Below are positions 12,701-27,700 of a stretch of DNA of 64,000 bases, piece after piece; positions within the stretch are counted from its first letter, which is position 1, and every line of letters begins with the position of its first letter. Source of the DNA: Sclerurus mexicanus (taxonomy: Eukaryota; Chordata; Aves; Passeriformes; Furnariidae); contig VWZF01002930.1 of assembly GCA_013396755.1 (NCBI GenBank), positions 345,161 to 409,160 of the forward strand. Reading direction: 5' to 3'. Below the pieces are notes generated by a model. The model was not told where the DNA came from and did no database searches. It saw only the letters and a list, made by a program, of their open reading frames with translations. Made by a program: the position numbers and the translations under genes.

Positions 12701-15700
12701 TTGTTTTTTCACCTATTGTAACAGAGGCACAGCAGTACTGAAGGTAATTTTTGGGTTTAGCCTTTGTTGTTTGCCTTACTTATCTTCTGCAAATCCCACA
12801 TACATATATATATATATATGTGTGTGTGTGTATCTCCCTGCATGCATGCATGATCGCAAAGGCTCTACTTTGAAAGGTGCACATCTGCTGCTTTCATGTT
12901 CACTTGAACATGCACAGCAGCATTCCGCTACCTTTCATTTTATAAATGCACTGGGTCAGTAGATGAAAAACAAAAAGAACATACAGAGCAGAACAAAATC
13001 TCATTTTCATCAAAGTAAAAAACACAACAGCAGGTGCTGAAAATCACTGAACATCAACTCAGCAAAATACAGGAAAAAACCACCCAAATATTCCAGAGAG
13101 ATGCAGCAGTACCTTATGGCACACATCTTCACGGCAGAAACCCCCAAGGTTTAAATTCCAAGAGCAGCAGGTGTGTGGGAGGCAGCGCTGGGCTTACCTG
13201 TGTCCAGCCCCCAGCAAACCACTCGACTCTGCCGGCGCAGGGGCCGTTGTCACAGGGGGTGCTGTCGGAGGGCCGGTTGTTGCCACAGCCTTCCAGGGGC
13301 AAACTGCTGACATGGTTGGTCATGCACACCACGGAGCGTGTACGGATCCCGGCCCCGCACTCGGCCGAGCACTGCGGGGCAAACACAAGCAGCTCAGTGC
13401 ACAGGGGACAGGCGGCAAAGGCATCACACTGTCTGTACAGCCCAACAGCAAAGGATTATCTGAGAAAGAAACCTCTTGGACTGCAGCTTTCTAACAGCCT
13501 TCTCACCTTGCCTTCCTTCTTCCTGGCTGTGAATTCTTTCAGTTTTCGTTGTGTTAGTCTTTTTGCACACCGATTAATAGCCCTGAGAAGGGACAGTTTC
13601 AATGAACAGCTTTTCAGGCAGCAGGCCTGTTTCAGCCTTTGGTTTGTTCTCCGGGGTTCTCCCCCAGCCGTTCCAGCCAGGGGATCTCACGCTGGCTGAA
13701 AGGACAGGGCAGACACTGAGGGCTCTGGCACTGGGACTAAAATGACTGCACAGCTCATCCTGGCTGTTCCATGTAACAATCTGACGGACTATGACAGCAC
13801 AATAGAGTAGAAAAATACACATTTTTTTGACAGATGGTTTCAAAAGTTTCAGGTAAATCCTCAGCAAATAACTACTAAGCACCAGCAGTTATTGTCCGAC
13901 CTGTTTCAACTGTAAATTGTTAGTTTTAGAAGAGGCGGCCACAGAAACCTTTTAATGCTACAACTTTGCAGTTACTAACATTTACCATTCTCAAAGTTTC
14001 CCTGCTAAATTCTGAAAGCTCTTACTAAATAGTGACGTGCAGAGTCTTATAGCACATATTCAGGGACAGTATGCGTGTCATCCATAAATCAGACAGGATA
14101 AATTCTATTTATGCCCTTAGAGTTTGCTCTTTCTTCTACTGCGGCAGGAAAGTCTCTGATATTCCACTGTTCCAGGCAGCATCAAACTACTGACATTTAA
14201 AAACCAGAAACATGCCAAGGAAATAAATTCCTGTGTTATACAGTTCTTTTGTTGCTTAATTCCTTCTTAATTTTCCCTTTCATGTCTAGACCATTAATAG
14301 AAAGGAAAACCTACGTGCAGCTCACTGGAAGATATGTACATAATGGAATTGAAACAAAGCAATTATATTACACATGCAAAGAAAACCACAAGTAAATATA
14401 CAATATATGGGAGGAAAGGATGCATTTGATTCCTGTTTCAGATTTTAACATACCATGTAATTAGGAGAAATTGTGTATTATTTCCACAATGAACACCACA
14501 TTCCTTGAGGATGAATATAACTCTATGCTGGAACATTTTTTAAATTTTATTGAATTAGAATGATTCAAAAAGCTGGTAATGAGACACCGAGTTGACCACT
14601 GGCTGGATTTGGCTGCCACTGGTGATAGTGTGAGGGTTCACTGTCAGTAGCTGAGCTACAGGACAGCAGATGCCATGACAGCACCACCATTAATAACAGG
14701 AATAACCAATGCAGTCACTCATCTTCTCAGGAGAGAGCAGACTGAAAGTACAATTGGCTGTGAACTGCTCTTCACTCCCGAGGAACACTGGCTACTTGTG
14801 TGAAACATGGAGTCGGGTTACATTTATTTCACAGACACACAATAGGAAAATGTTTTTCCTATCAGCCGGTTGATTCCTTTCACAAGACGCTCAAACAGAA
14901 TAGCAAAGCTTTAGTGAAATGCAATGCCTAGGAAACTAAAGAAATGATTCAACTCTTTAGAAGCAAAGTTTTTAACAAAGAAAGTACAATTTTGGAAAAA
15001 CTAGAAATTCAGGTTTCTTCCTCCATCTGCAAGACCAAGTAATTAAGCTTCTCCTGAATGAAGCCTATAAGTAACATAATGAACCTTTTTTACTGGCGAT
15101 TCTGTGGAGATTTTCCACTTTCACGCAGATAGGTAAAACAGACCTACCTCCTCAGCAAACCAGATTTCACGGCTAGGGAGGCCTTTTGAAAGTAAAGTGA
15201 TGTCAGTTGTGGCAGCAGCGACCGTGCTGTCGCTCCGAACAGGACTCAGCTGCAGCCACTGCAGACAGCCCCCTCCCAGCACAGGGACACTGCTGGGCCC
15301 ACAGGGGCCACCACTCCAACCTCCCGGGCAGGAACGCCTTTCCTGGCTGCTCACGTTTCAGCCTTGGCAAATAGGTTCGATTACATGAAGCACAGAGAAC
15401 TATGAACGTACTCTGTACGTACTTCTCTTATTTCCACCTAATTTTCATTTGTCAGTCTAATTTGCTTTTCTGTTTTGCAGACCAGAGCTGGGAACAGGTT
15501 TAGCCTATAAAGTCACCCGGAAAATCTCCACCGTCCTACATTTTAAGTGATGATGTATGAACTAGGCTTACATATCGAATAACAAAGGAAACACCAAATG
15601 GGAAGGTATAGGGTTGTCCCACCCTCTGCTGCAAGATTTTACTACATTTTAACTACCCTCTAAGGATTTAGAAAGCAAACTTAAACATGAGTGTTTCGTG

Positions 15701-18700
15701 TTATGTATTTGTTTTTTCATGTCTTTTCTTCTTTTCAGCAAAAAGTCTTCCGTGTGAAAGCCACGAATTTCCAAAGTGCAAGGCAGGGAGGAGGGAGAGA
15801 TTGGATAATGAATCCTCTCCCTTTGGTTTTCACAACTGACACACCCACTACTCTCAATTTTGTGCCATCGATTTGTTGCATTAATACATAGCAACTACCA
15901 TAACTTAACATTGTGAAACATGAGGAACTTTCACAAGCTGCAGCTTTATTCTCCTATTATTAAAGATATTTTGTTTCACAGTCTTGTTTTAATTGGCACA
16001 AATTCCTCAGAAACCTCCGTCTGTGTTTTAAGGAGTCTGCCATTTTCCCTCTTCCGGAGGTCCTTCCCTCCTGAGTTCAATTTCAGAAGCTTTCCATACC
16101 CATTAAAAACTAAAAATAAAACCCCCTCATTCAGGGCTCTGATAGTTGTCGGAAAACAACTGAACAGCAGTCCAGGAAAATAAGGCTAGTTCCTGCTAAC
16201 TTGGAAAACTGCAAGGGAAAGCCTGGATTTTTGTCACAGCTGCAAGACCTGGGCTGAGCAAAAAACCAGGGCCCGTTCCCCATCCCCAGCGTGCCAGCCC
16301 TACTCGCTTCCCTCAAATGGGGCAGGAGGCCACGGCCCAGTGGCAGCAGGAATTCTCCCTGGCCTCGAGGGCCCTTTCCCCCGGGTCTCAGCATCACTGC
16401 TGGCCTTAATTAAACTTTTAAAGAACCACCAATACAGCTGGAGTAACACATGCCCATTCATGCAGGGTTTCTGTCTAAAGCATTTTAACCTGCGTCATCT
16501 TAATTATTTCCCACAAGACAGTAAAGGTCATCAGTCATCCTCCTGATGTTACACTACCACAAAAAGCAGAAATTAAGATCTATGTTTCAAACACGTTTAT
16601 GAAGCTCCGTAGCATTATTTGACCTGCTCTGAGAAAATCCAGTTCAGAAGGGGTTTTAGACAGATTATGTAACCTTTGTTTTCCCAATAATAAACTCAGA
16701 GCTGTGTTTCAGAAGTTCACTTCTGCCATAGTTCCAAGACTGGGGCAGATTTTCAAAGGACATAAAACCACGGAGACCTGCCATGATTTCTTAAAATAGA
16801 AAAAAAAGGGGGGAGGAGTGTAGGAATAAGTCTCCTTCTGTATTGCCAAAACATTTCCTGATACCAAGATTTGTTTCCCTTTCGAGTGCATCTACGCTCA
16901 CAGTAGGTGCTGGATCAGTCCAGCCGTCCATGGCATCCTTCCACAGGAACAAACATTTTGGAACACAGTCCTTCAGCTGGATCCTGATTGCTTTTACATA
17001 CACAGTTACTTTCCCTACACGTAGTAGGTTACCCTCTTGGTACTTACACAGTGCCGATGCTCTCAGGAGTAATTAACGGAGGGAACAGGCTCCCTCACTG
17101 CCCTGGCTCACAGGGTGAATGTCACTCGCCTTGAGAGCTGTAAGGACTGCTCAGCTTGGGGGCACCAGCATGGCCCTGAGCAGCCCCCGGGGGCTCCGCC
17201 ACCCCCTGCTCGTGGCCCAGGGTCTGCCCTGAACCTGTCCCTGCCTGAGCCTGCTCAGAGCTGTGCCTGTCCCCAGCCACAGCCCAACTTGAGGGATCCC
17301 CACCCTCGGACTGCCTTCCCAGCTGCACCCTGCCCTGCCCCAGCACACCTGGGCTCTCTGACCCTGCCCACGGTCCCTGCAGCGACTGCCCAGCCTCACC
17401 CCAGCCTTGGCTCCTGCCTGTGGTCGTGCCCAGTAACCTGCACCCTGCCCTGCCCCTGCCGCCCACCCTGGGCACCGTGGGCTCTGCTGGGAGGGCAGCT
17501 GAACTGGGGCACGGTGGGAGCAGCTCTGAGGGGAAACACAAAGCTCTGCAGGTCTGGGCCCTGCCACCACAGCTCTCCTGGCTGGATGCTCCCCGGCGAG
17601 CCATGGGCCGTGTTACCTACTCACACATCCAGAATGCAAACCTTCTATTTCCATAGGAATCCCACACGAAATCAGTGAACAGGGGTATTTTATCTCATTT
17701 TCATTTTATACGGAAAACAAATAAAGAGTGATAATAAAAAATAATGAACTCTTGCACAAGCTCCAAGATGATTTTTTTCCCTTTTTTTTCTCCCCCCCCA
17801 GGATTCAGGAGATTTTAAGTGAACTATCCAGATTTTAACAAAAAAACAGTGAAAGAAGAGTGTAAGCTGCAATATTCAGTGGTGGTTCCACATCTGACTC
17901 TTCAGCAAACCCACTTGAACCTGTTAGGATTGCTTTAGGATTGTGAGGAATAAAACACTGATTTTTATGAAGTTCTCTTTTTACTACAGTTCTCTTATGG
18001 CAGATTATTACAGAAGCATTGCTGTTACTCCTTTTAATGAAGAGTGAAATCCAGAGCATGTGTTTGGTTTGGTTTGATTATGTTCCCTGATGTGCAGCGT
18101 TCTTTCTTTCTTCCCAAGATTTTATTTTGGCCACAGAATCTCATTAACATCTAAGAATTGTTTGTATTTTGGCTTCTTTTCTAAGTAGGCTGTAAACATA
18201 AAATGAGAAACAAATGAACAGAGGAGATGGCAATGAAGAATACGCTGCAAGAGGGGAATGCTCCAGTTAGCTGGAAGGAAACACTGGTGAGTGTCCCATT
18301 GCTGTAAATCAGGAGAATGCAGTCTCCCACTTCTGACCCACAGGAGAAGTAAACTTCCCAGCAATTAGAGCTGTCAAAGAATCAGTCATGTGAAATGTTT
18401 GCAAGAATCTCATCTGCTCCCATCAATCCCATTTTGCTGCTAAGTTCAGCAAGGTTCACCAGATTTGCTCTGCTGATTAATGGATGCTGGTCGGTGGGGC
18501 TGGGCTGTTTTAGTGCAGCGTGACATCTTTAGAGAATTATGAGACAGGAAGCCACCTTTCTACAGATGCACGTAAAAATATCACAAGTTTGTCCAGACTC
18601 TCTAAAGGCAGAAGAGGTTAAAGATCATGTAGAAGTCAAAGCCAGAAAACTATAGTTAATTCTCTTATTTATACTCAAGGTAGAGCAATAAACATAAAGA

Positions 18701-21700
18701 CAGGCACAGACAAAGTCAGATCAGTCTCACTTTGCTACCGCAGCCTTTTAACCTGCAATCTTTCCCATGGAAATGGGGAAAAATTTCTGTTTCTCTCAAG
18801 ACTGAACCTGAGGGATATCAATACATGGTGCTTAGACCTACTTCACAACCCAAGACAGAAGGGTTTGTTTCCTAAGGATGGATTGCTTTCCCTCCTCCAG
18901 TGTGCACATGGTGGCCACACACGTCATGAGCTTCGCAGGTAACAGTGTGTGACATGCACACAATGGCTCTGATACCTGCTCATGACAATGACACAGATCA
19001 AGAACTGTACTGTGCCAGGAACATGGAGCGGGGTTTAATTACACAGAGAGAGAATCAGTGTGTGCAGGAACTGAATCCAAGAAGGTCAGTGCCATGGGGG
19101 GAAACAGGTGGACCATAAAATACATAAATACATTGTGGGAAAACAAGAGTGGAGAGCATGGCAAGAAGGCAGCCAAGTGTTATTTACAGAGTAAAGCCAC
19201 ATCCAGCCTGCCCTGGGAAGGAAACACAACTCCTACACACAAATTTGTGTGTGTTCTGCAGGGTTTGAAGTGCATGCATGTTATATTGCCAAAGTAACAT
19301 TTGGGGAAATTTAATTATATAATCTTCCACAGCAGAACCACAGAAACTATTAATGAAAATAAAGGTAACAAGCATGATTTTTTGCATCAGTTGAAACTTT
19401 GCAAATAAGAATAGCCAAAAATCTTTCCAGCATCCCTAAATTAGATCCCGGTCTTTGATTAAACCAGTGTTAAAGAATACCCTTGTCAAATTCTGCACAA
19501 ATATGTACCACAGTTATCAATTCCTGAAATTTGACACCTGTCGGCAGCAAAGACAACTGTAATTTTTATGTTACTGTGTTTTTTCTTGATGTTTCACTAA
19601 TTAGCCAAGGCTACATTGTCATGCCCCATGCATCACATAAATCCAGCCAGGGGGGTTGATATATCCCTTGCTGAAAGAGAAAGGACGTGTCGAACCGATC
19701 TCTGACAGCCTTCTGGAAATCTCTGCTCGCTGCATGTGCAGCACGACACATGAAGTGTTTGCAAAGTGGGGTCAGCAAAGTGCACACCAGGCCTCCTCTC
19801 ATGGCTGTAACCAAGTTTGAACTCAACCATTTCAAAGCTCCAACATTCTCAAAAGTTATGATAAGTTCTTTTACCTCTTATTTCTAGCCACGGCTGAAAT
19901 GTCAAAATACAATGGGAAAGACTGTTCTGTGGTATTTCCAGCTGGGACTCGAAGTAGGCATGTAATAAATCTCACAAAGAAGGTCTGTTCTTGTGAGATT
20001 TCCACCACAGTTTTGCAGACTCAAGAGGTTTGAACAAGCTTTTTTAAAGCATTTGAACTTTTGGCTGCTTATCTGAACCATTTGTGGCTGCCCATCGCTG
20101 ATCTGTGCTTATTGCTGGAGTGTGGCTTGGCTTAAAGTGCTTTTTAAAGAATTGCTGGGGGAAATCACACATGCAAAACCCATACATCTGGGAATGCCCG
20201 TTTCCATTCCGTGACAGAATTCTCCTCTTGTCTTTCAACAGAAACACACTCCCCTACAAAGACAGAGACTTCTGATCCTAAAAACCAGCCCTTCAAGGGC
20301 CAGTAAGAAAGCCAATGGCCAAAGGCCTGACTTTGCACAGCTATTGACTACTCCTTTATTTCACTGACTCCCCTGGAATCTCTGCCACGGGGCACCTCTG
20401 AACATCCCTCTTACAAGGTATGTGTGAATCTTAGAAGATCCTGCATATTCCAGCTCAAATCTACTTAGCTGTTCCTTACATCCTCTTTGTGAATCCAAAC
20501 CCACTGCTGGCAGAAGTGATGGTGAACAATGCCAACTACAGTAGCAAGCATTTGGAAGAAATTAATCCGTACACTTATATAAACTGAGAAGGTAACAAAA
20601 TCCATTCTTTACTCTCTGGCCCTAAAATGTTTGTGGTAAGAAAAAACTCCAACATTTTCCACATTACCTGCTTCACTTCTATGTCTCATTTAACACATAT
20701 AAATAAGCATAATAACATTCTATAGTCAGAACCTTCAGGTCAAAAGCTGCTTTTAATTCTGCAGAGGGCAAAATATCAGTGTGGAATAATGAAGAAAATG
20801 GTGCTGGAATCTTCACTGGAACGGCTGTGCTTGATGTGGTGGAACTGCACTAGCTGATAGCAGCTGGGCCAGCTCTGTCAGGAAAGATGTCTCTGAGGGT
20901 AGAGTGCATCTGTCTCTCTTACTTGTAAAATACCCCTCTAAACAAAAAGGCACTGCCATTTTCCCCACAGCAAAATCTCTGCCCTTTGCACCAATATGCC
21001 TGTACTTCACCTGGTAATTCTCTGTCCACTTTGTGCCAGAGCGTGCACTGGGAAAAAAGTGACAGCACACAGATTTATCAGTCTATATTTTTGTATTCTT
21101 CATAAAAGCTATTTGAGTTGTCTGGAGCCGAACATTTTGCAGGCCTTTAATTGTAACAAGAGTCTGATCAGCCCTTTTCATTGTGTTCCAGACATACCAG
21201 GTACCTGCCCTAGTTGTGAAGTTCCTGTTCCATCCCTGCACCTAAACCATGTGGGAAACGTTCTGAGTGCCCAAACTAATGTGCCCCCTATGAGCCCCAC
21301 ATTCCCAGCCTTCAGAGGCACTACCACAAAGTGATCTAAACAATGTAATCTTACAGCTTCAATGATAAATTACATTATCTGGCTGTCAAAGAAAAGGAAG
21401 ATGCAACCAGGACTTTACAGACTGAAGGCTCAACTTGTCTACAGATGAAATTGATAGGCAAGAATCCACAAGAGGGACCAAAACATCGGGCTGAACAACT
21501 CTGAGCCCAATCACAAAACAAGGTAAATCACCACTGGTTTTATTGCTTTCATGCAGAGAATCTCACTCATTGGAATAACCCCCTGCCATGTTCACGAAGT
21601 ACAAGAGCCTGAATCAAGCTTGCCTGAGTTTATGAAGTTGTTCCGCTCTTTTCACAGCTATAAGATAATTGTTTCATGGCTTGAACTTAAACCCAGACAT

Positions 21701-24700
21701 CAGGCCTCAAATCTGCATCCCTTAAAAATCAGCACGGAAACTTTTAAGAGTCTCAATCTTGAGACTCAGGGCTAAGCAAGGCAGAATAATAAATCTCAGC
21801 ACACTCAATATTTTGGGAAGTTCAGACCCAGAGCCAATTCTAAATCCAGATGTTTGGCCATATACCCACACGCTTGCCCTTTCTGTGCATTCTTGTATCT
21901 TAACACAAACTCCAGATGCCCTTGGGATCATTATGTTTTTGTTTGCTTTTGCTCGTTGGACAGATCAAGGATAAACATGGAAAAGTAAGATTACCCCTTT
22001 TATGGCTGTACAGATGCATATTTTTTAATTCTGATGCACCAACGCTTTAGAAGGCTTGGCAGCACAAAGATGATGAGAAACCTTACCCTGTCACTCCACT
22101 CTGTGAGGAACCAGCTCTTAGCACAGGGCCCCATGTCGCAGTTCTCGATATCGTTCGGCCGCAGCTTCATGTTGCATTCCTCGTCATCCACAACGTCCCC
22201 GAGGTTGCTGACACACTTCACATCCCGAGTCCTCTGCCCCACTCCACAGGGCACTGAGCACTGCAAGGAAAGGGGGTTTGCATCAGGACTCTGCAGGGAC
22301 TGCCCTGTTCATCTGGGAGCTGGGAACATCAGCTCGTTCGTTCCTGCTAGGGCGTCCACAGGAGCTACAGAACTACTCTAGGCTGCCAGCAGTAGGGAAT
22401 AAAAGCACATCAGCAGCTTTCAATCGTATGCTCAGAATGTAGTGTTCTACAGTGTAGCATGCTGACACATTTGGAAAACATAAGACTAAATCCTATCTTC
22501 TTATCAAAATGAACTGCTGATATTTAAGCAGCAGACTGGCAAACTCTGCATAATTTTGACCTTGACCTACAAGCAGATACGAAGCAAGAGAACTGCAAAG
22601 AAACACAACTTCTGAATCCCAAGGCCTCCAAGCAGAGGCCTTCTCCTCCTGCTCTCTTTTCTCCAGCCTCAGGGGACACTGACAGCTCTGGGTGTCTCTG
22701 TCAGAAGCATCGAGATCATAAAGGAACATGAATTCCTGCTGTGTACGCCTGAAATGTTTTGATGAGCTCTGTGGATGCTCTAGAATGAAAGGGGAAGGTC
22801 TCTGGGAATGTGACGATCAAGGACTGCAGTACCTGCACCCTGGGGGACACAGCAGAACTTCCAAGGGCAGCCTTACTGCTTTTCCATGTTTCAGAATGCT
22901 CAGCCACGTCTGCCACATTTACAGGTCAAACTTATTTATTGTGCAAAACACACTCCCTACAGTGAGACAGCTCACAGACTGCATCTTCAGACTGCAGCTG
23001 CTTCTTCACTGGTCACTCTGGAACACTGGCCAAAACCCAGGCTGCAAGTGTGAGCTCACTAAACAGCAAAGTCCTAATAAAAACAATCCCCCACTCCTTT
23101 TGTCATAAGGGGGGTGATTTGTCCAGAGTTACTCTCAATGTTCTCTGCTGACTCCAAACTCAAAGAGTACCACAATGTATTTTTCCTAATTAGATTTAGA
23201 TCAAAGTTTTCGACATTTGCACGTCAGAAAAAATGGCAAGCACATTGAAATCTTAAGATGGGCTGACTGAAGATCACAGAGCTGACTCCAAAACGAAAAC
23301 CTAACTACTTCAGTAAGCAGAAACACAAATACGTGTTCTACTGAAAGCAGTTTGCAAACTCAATTGCTCCTTTCTTTATGATGGATCTTCTTCCCTACCA
23401 AGAGCTTTTATTTTACTTCCAAGAGTAAATTAATCACAGAATTTTATTGTAATTATATTTAAATTCAACCAGCTACAATTTCTAAAGCATTTGTTGACCT
23501 TGATTCACCATATGTAGTAAACCCCTAAAGACTGTTAACTGAAATACTTCTTGAAATGCAACAACACATAAAACCAGCTCCTCTTTCTCATCATCGACAC
23601 AATAAAATAATCACACAACTTTACATTTTACATCAATTTTACTGTCCTTTAACTCACGATGGATTTTAATTCTGTGGGGATGGAGAGCTGTGCTGCTCGT
23701 GCCCGTGCAGGCAGCCCGTGCACAGCACACTGAGGGCTGTGACACTCGCTCCAGCACAGGCTGGGAGGAGGAATAAGGAAGCCCTTCAGTAGAGAGAAAA
23801 GGTAGATTTAGGTTGAGGGTTTAAGCTAGAACTTTTCATAGTCTATCCACCCATACAATTCAGCAACTGTAAAATTTTTTTTTGCTTTGTTTCATGGAAT
23901 ACTGGGGGGGATTTGTGTATCACTACACCCAATACAGCAGAATATTTTCACTTTCACACAGTGAAAGTATCTGGGATGGTTCTCATGTTGACTGAATCTT
24001 CTGTGAGCAACACAGAAAAATTAAATCTCAAAACTGTGCCATCCACATTTATCTAAAAGTCTTGGCAGAGCTTCACACCAACTACAGTAACAGCAGCTAC
24101 TGCCTCTGTCCTAAGCTGATATGTAAGGCTGGTGAACTGGAGCTGAACTCTGCATGCTGTGAGAGAGAGCAAGAGCTTTGCCACCACAGGCAAACCCACC
24201 GGGACTCACCCACTCTACCTCATGCAGCATGTCAAAAAACCCTTGCCCAGAAAGCTTGTGTACTCCTGTACACACATCTGTGTTTTGTGCTATTCAAGTG
24301 CTCTTTTGCAGCTTCCTTCTGGTTAGGAAACTTGAGTGGTCATAGCGAAGAGGGGTTTATTGAACTAAGATTTACTTATTTCCAAGGCTCTTAACGCTCC
24401 ACCTCCCCGTTCTGAACAAACCCAAACCCCAGGTTGGATCAGTGATACCAGGAAGAGAACCCTTGCTCTTTTCTGAGGTTTCATGCCCCGAACGAATCGG
24501 TCATACTTACTGAGGTCCACTCTGTCCTGATCTGCCACTCACTGCAGATCTTCAGCTGGCAGGTGCTGGTGGTCTCTGGCTTCTCCAGGTGATGGCACCG
24601 GTACTGCTGCACCGTCAGCGTGCGGTTGGCGTAAATCTGCCGGCACAGGATCTGGCGGTGCTGCATCCCCAGGCCACAGGTTTTGCTGCACTCAGACCAC

Positions 24701-27700
24701 TCCCCTATGTCCCAGCTGAAGTGACAAAACAAGAGGACACCTTTTTTTCCACCAAAGAATTCTCTGATACTTAACAGAACTCGAAGGATGTGATCCTGCG
24801 GCTGGCACAGGACCCTGTGAAATAACCCCCTTCAGCCTCTGCATGCCCCTCGTGAGACAACACTATATACCCATACACACAATCCACCTGCAGTGGTTAA
24901 CAATAAGCATGGGTACAGGTGGCCCAATTTATGGTTCCAAGATGTATTACAAACACTACTTAAGCCTCCAGCAGCTGTTTAGTTTTTTTAAGACTCTGTC
25001 TAATATATATTCCTGCTCTAATGACACTTCCCAAAAGTTTAAGGTTTTCTGCAGCAAAGGCTCTAGAACAGGGCAATAGCACAAAAATCATGTAATGCAT
25101 CCAGGCATTCATTCATCAGTAAAACTGAAATAGCAAAGATTAGCAATGAATAAATACAATTAATTTTATAGATGAAAAAATCCCTAGATATATTCTTCTC
25201 ATTCCAAGATTTCACTGTATTTACTTAGTCATCATAGTACAAATATGTCATTTTCCCCTTTCAGTTTTCATTTCAAGCATGAAGACAGACACAAATAAGG
25301 GAAGTATCTGAACTGTTCACACATTTCATTTCAGAACCCTTGTGGAGAACAAGCAGAATCTCTGCACTCTTTAAGAATTTACATTTCTTTGTATTTTTTC
25401 TTTATATTATTTGTTTATATTCTTTCTATTATCCTGAATTAATAAGAGTTGCTAGAATGAAAAAGGTGAGAGAAGACATCTCCAAGTAAATGGATTCAGC
25501 AGCTCCCGAGTATCTAACACGCAGCAGGAAATTGCCTGTCAGGCATCTCTGACACTGTAACAGCACTTACCCCTTTGGAAATCTCAGTGGGGCAAGCAGT
25601 GGCCACTTGCTGCTCAGAAAACTGAAGAGTGTAACCACCAGAGAGATGGAAAACTGACCTAAACCAAAGCTGTTATAATGGCAGCTGGGTTTAACCCTTT
25701 TACTCTTCTTGCACACACCCTGGATGAATTGTCCTTTTGGTTGGATTTTTTTTACATTGCTATTTTTCATTTGGGAGTATTTAAAACTTAGTGTGCTGGA
25801 AACAAGGACTGCCACTCTAGAACCCAGTCTTGGAGCTGAGGAACTACTCCGTTCCAGGAGAGAGAGGGGGTATTCACAAGGGAGCTGCTGGGAGCACCAT
25901 CCCATCCGTAAATATGGCACCGTGGAATGGAAAGGTGGCCACTACAGCCCATGGATCTCACGTGGGGTGAGATAACATACAGAGCCTCTTCTTCAGACAG
26001 GTATGTGCAGAAGCCTCTCCCTTGAAACAAATGTGCATGCAAAACCTCAGTGGCATTGCCCTCTTTCCCCTGACTTGAACTGTAGTGTCTTACAAGGCTG
26101 GGCATGGGAAGAGGTTGCAGGCCTCCTCTTCTGGAATGGGCTTGGTGCTGCTGTCACAGTAACCCTCGGGAACCTCCTCGTGAGTGACTCTGTTGACACA
26201 GTGGAAAATTGGGTACTGCGATCCTGAAATGGAGAAGAAAACGAATTGCAAAAGACTCTGCAGCCGTAACAGTAGCAACCAACACTGATGCAGAAAGGCA
26301 AAGCATAACTTGACAACAGCAAACACAGACTTTATCCAAAATCTCCAACTGTAAGAGCTGAATGCTGTACTTTTACATTGTGATATTATGGGAAGTATTT
26401 AGTGTGCAGAAAGTACAGCATGGCACTGTAGAAAAGGCTGAGAAAACACGTTCCTGGCTCTGCATGAGATCTTTATAGTGCAGAGAGGACACACACAAAG
26501 CATTTAGGCAATTCAAAAAACATGCAGCCAAGTGGCCACAACACAGGCTTGGCAGGAGGGGAAAATTAGCAGGCACTGTCGTGCCTCTGGAAAGAGACTG
26601 AGCCTCCCTACTCCAGAGTTATGTGCTGAGTAACTACATGGGAACACTGTCCACTTCACCTGGACTTTGAAAAGATCTAGCAGGCAAAGCTTACAGGTTA
26701 AACATCACCAGAAATGACTACTCCCCATATTTAATGCTCAGTCTTTAAATATTTAAACTTCCATGCCAGAGCAGAAGGACAGAACTCTGCTATTCCTACA
26801 CAGAGCCAACCTGTCAGCTTGTGTTTGGTAAGAGAGAAGTTCAAGTGCAATAACAGCCAAGGAGAAGGGACGACCAACAACTGCCAGCTCAACCACTTGA
26901 AACCAGACCCACTGACTTCAAAACTGGGTGATTTTAATTGCTTTAGGCGATCCGACAGCAAATAACTCTGAATCGCTAATTATTTATTGGTGTTGGAGCC
27001 TTATTAGTGCAGAAACTCAGAAGGAGGCAGAGAAAGAAACCACAAACAGGAAAACTGAACTTTTCCGAAAAAGAAATATTTTTGCTTAGGTTAGAACTAA
27101 CTTTCTCCCACAGAATGAAACAAGGAAAAGTGGAATGCTGTTCAACCAGAGAAGCAGATACACAGTTTACACTTCTTCCCACAAACTTCCTGGAATGTTT
27201 TCCTCCTTTTCCTGCAATGCTTTCCTTCGCAGATTCCATGTTTGTCATTTTGCCCTTGAAATGTGTGGATGATATGTGATCCTCCTAGATAAGGCTGCAT
27301 TTTTAAAGTAAAACTGTACTGGCTGATCTTGGCATTGGCAAATATAGTTCAGAATTTGGGGAAATGTAGTGTCCAACAGGAAGACAGAGGCATGAGTGTC
27401 TGATTTTCAGTGTCTGCAATCAGAAATAGGATGAGATAAAAACCAAAATTCAGGTGGTTTAAGCAAGCACACAAAGGTGGCTGTAGGTGGTGGTAAATGC
27501 TGGCTGGCACACTTCACTGTCAGGGTAGAAAACTTACTGAAAATTGCACTTCTCACAGAATTTATATTTACTCAAGAACTTAACTCCATTGAAAAGTAGG
27601 GCTTTGTATCTCACCAGCTACCTTACACTACTCCTTCAGAAAAAGCGACTATATTTTCTGCAATCTAAGGAGAAATGAGCAGTTTGCACTCTTTAACCTC

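Noticed and set aside
13034..13699. 221-codon open frame on the plus strand
   Set aside because: It runs antisense across the TSP1 exon at 13198-13371; the GC-rich, stop-poor exon accounts for its length and the translation has no recognisable domain.
17115..17678. Pro/Ala-rich 187-codon plus-strand frame
   Set aside because: Low-complexity product of a C-rich island; frames of similar length exist on the opposite strand, which argues against selection for one protein.
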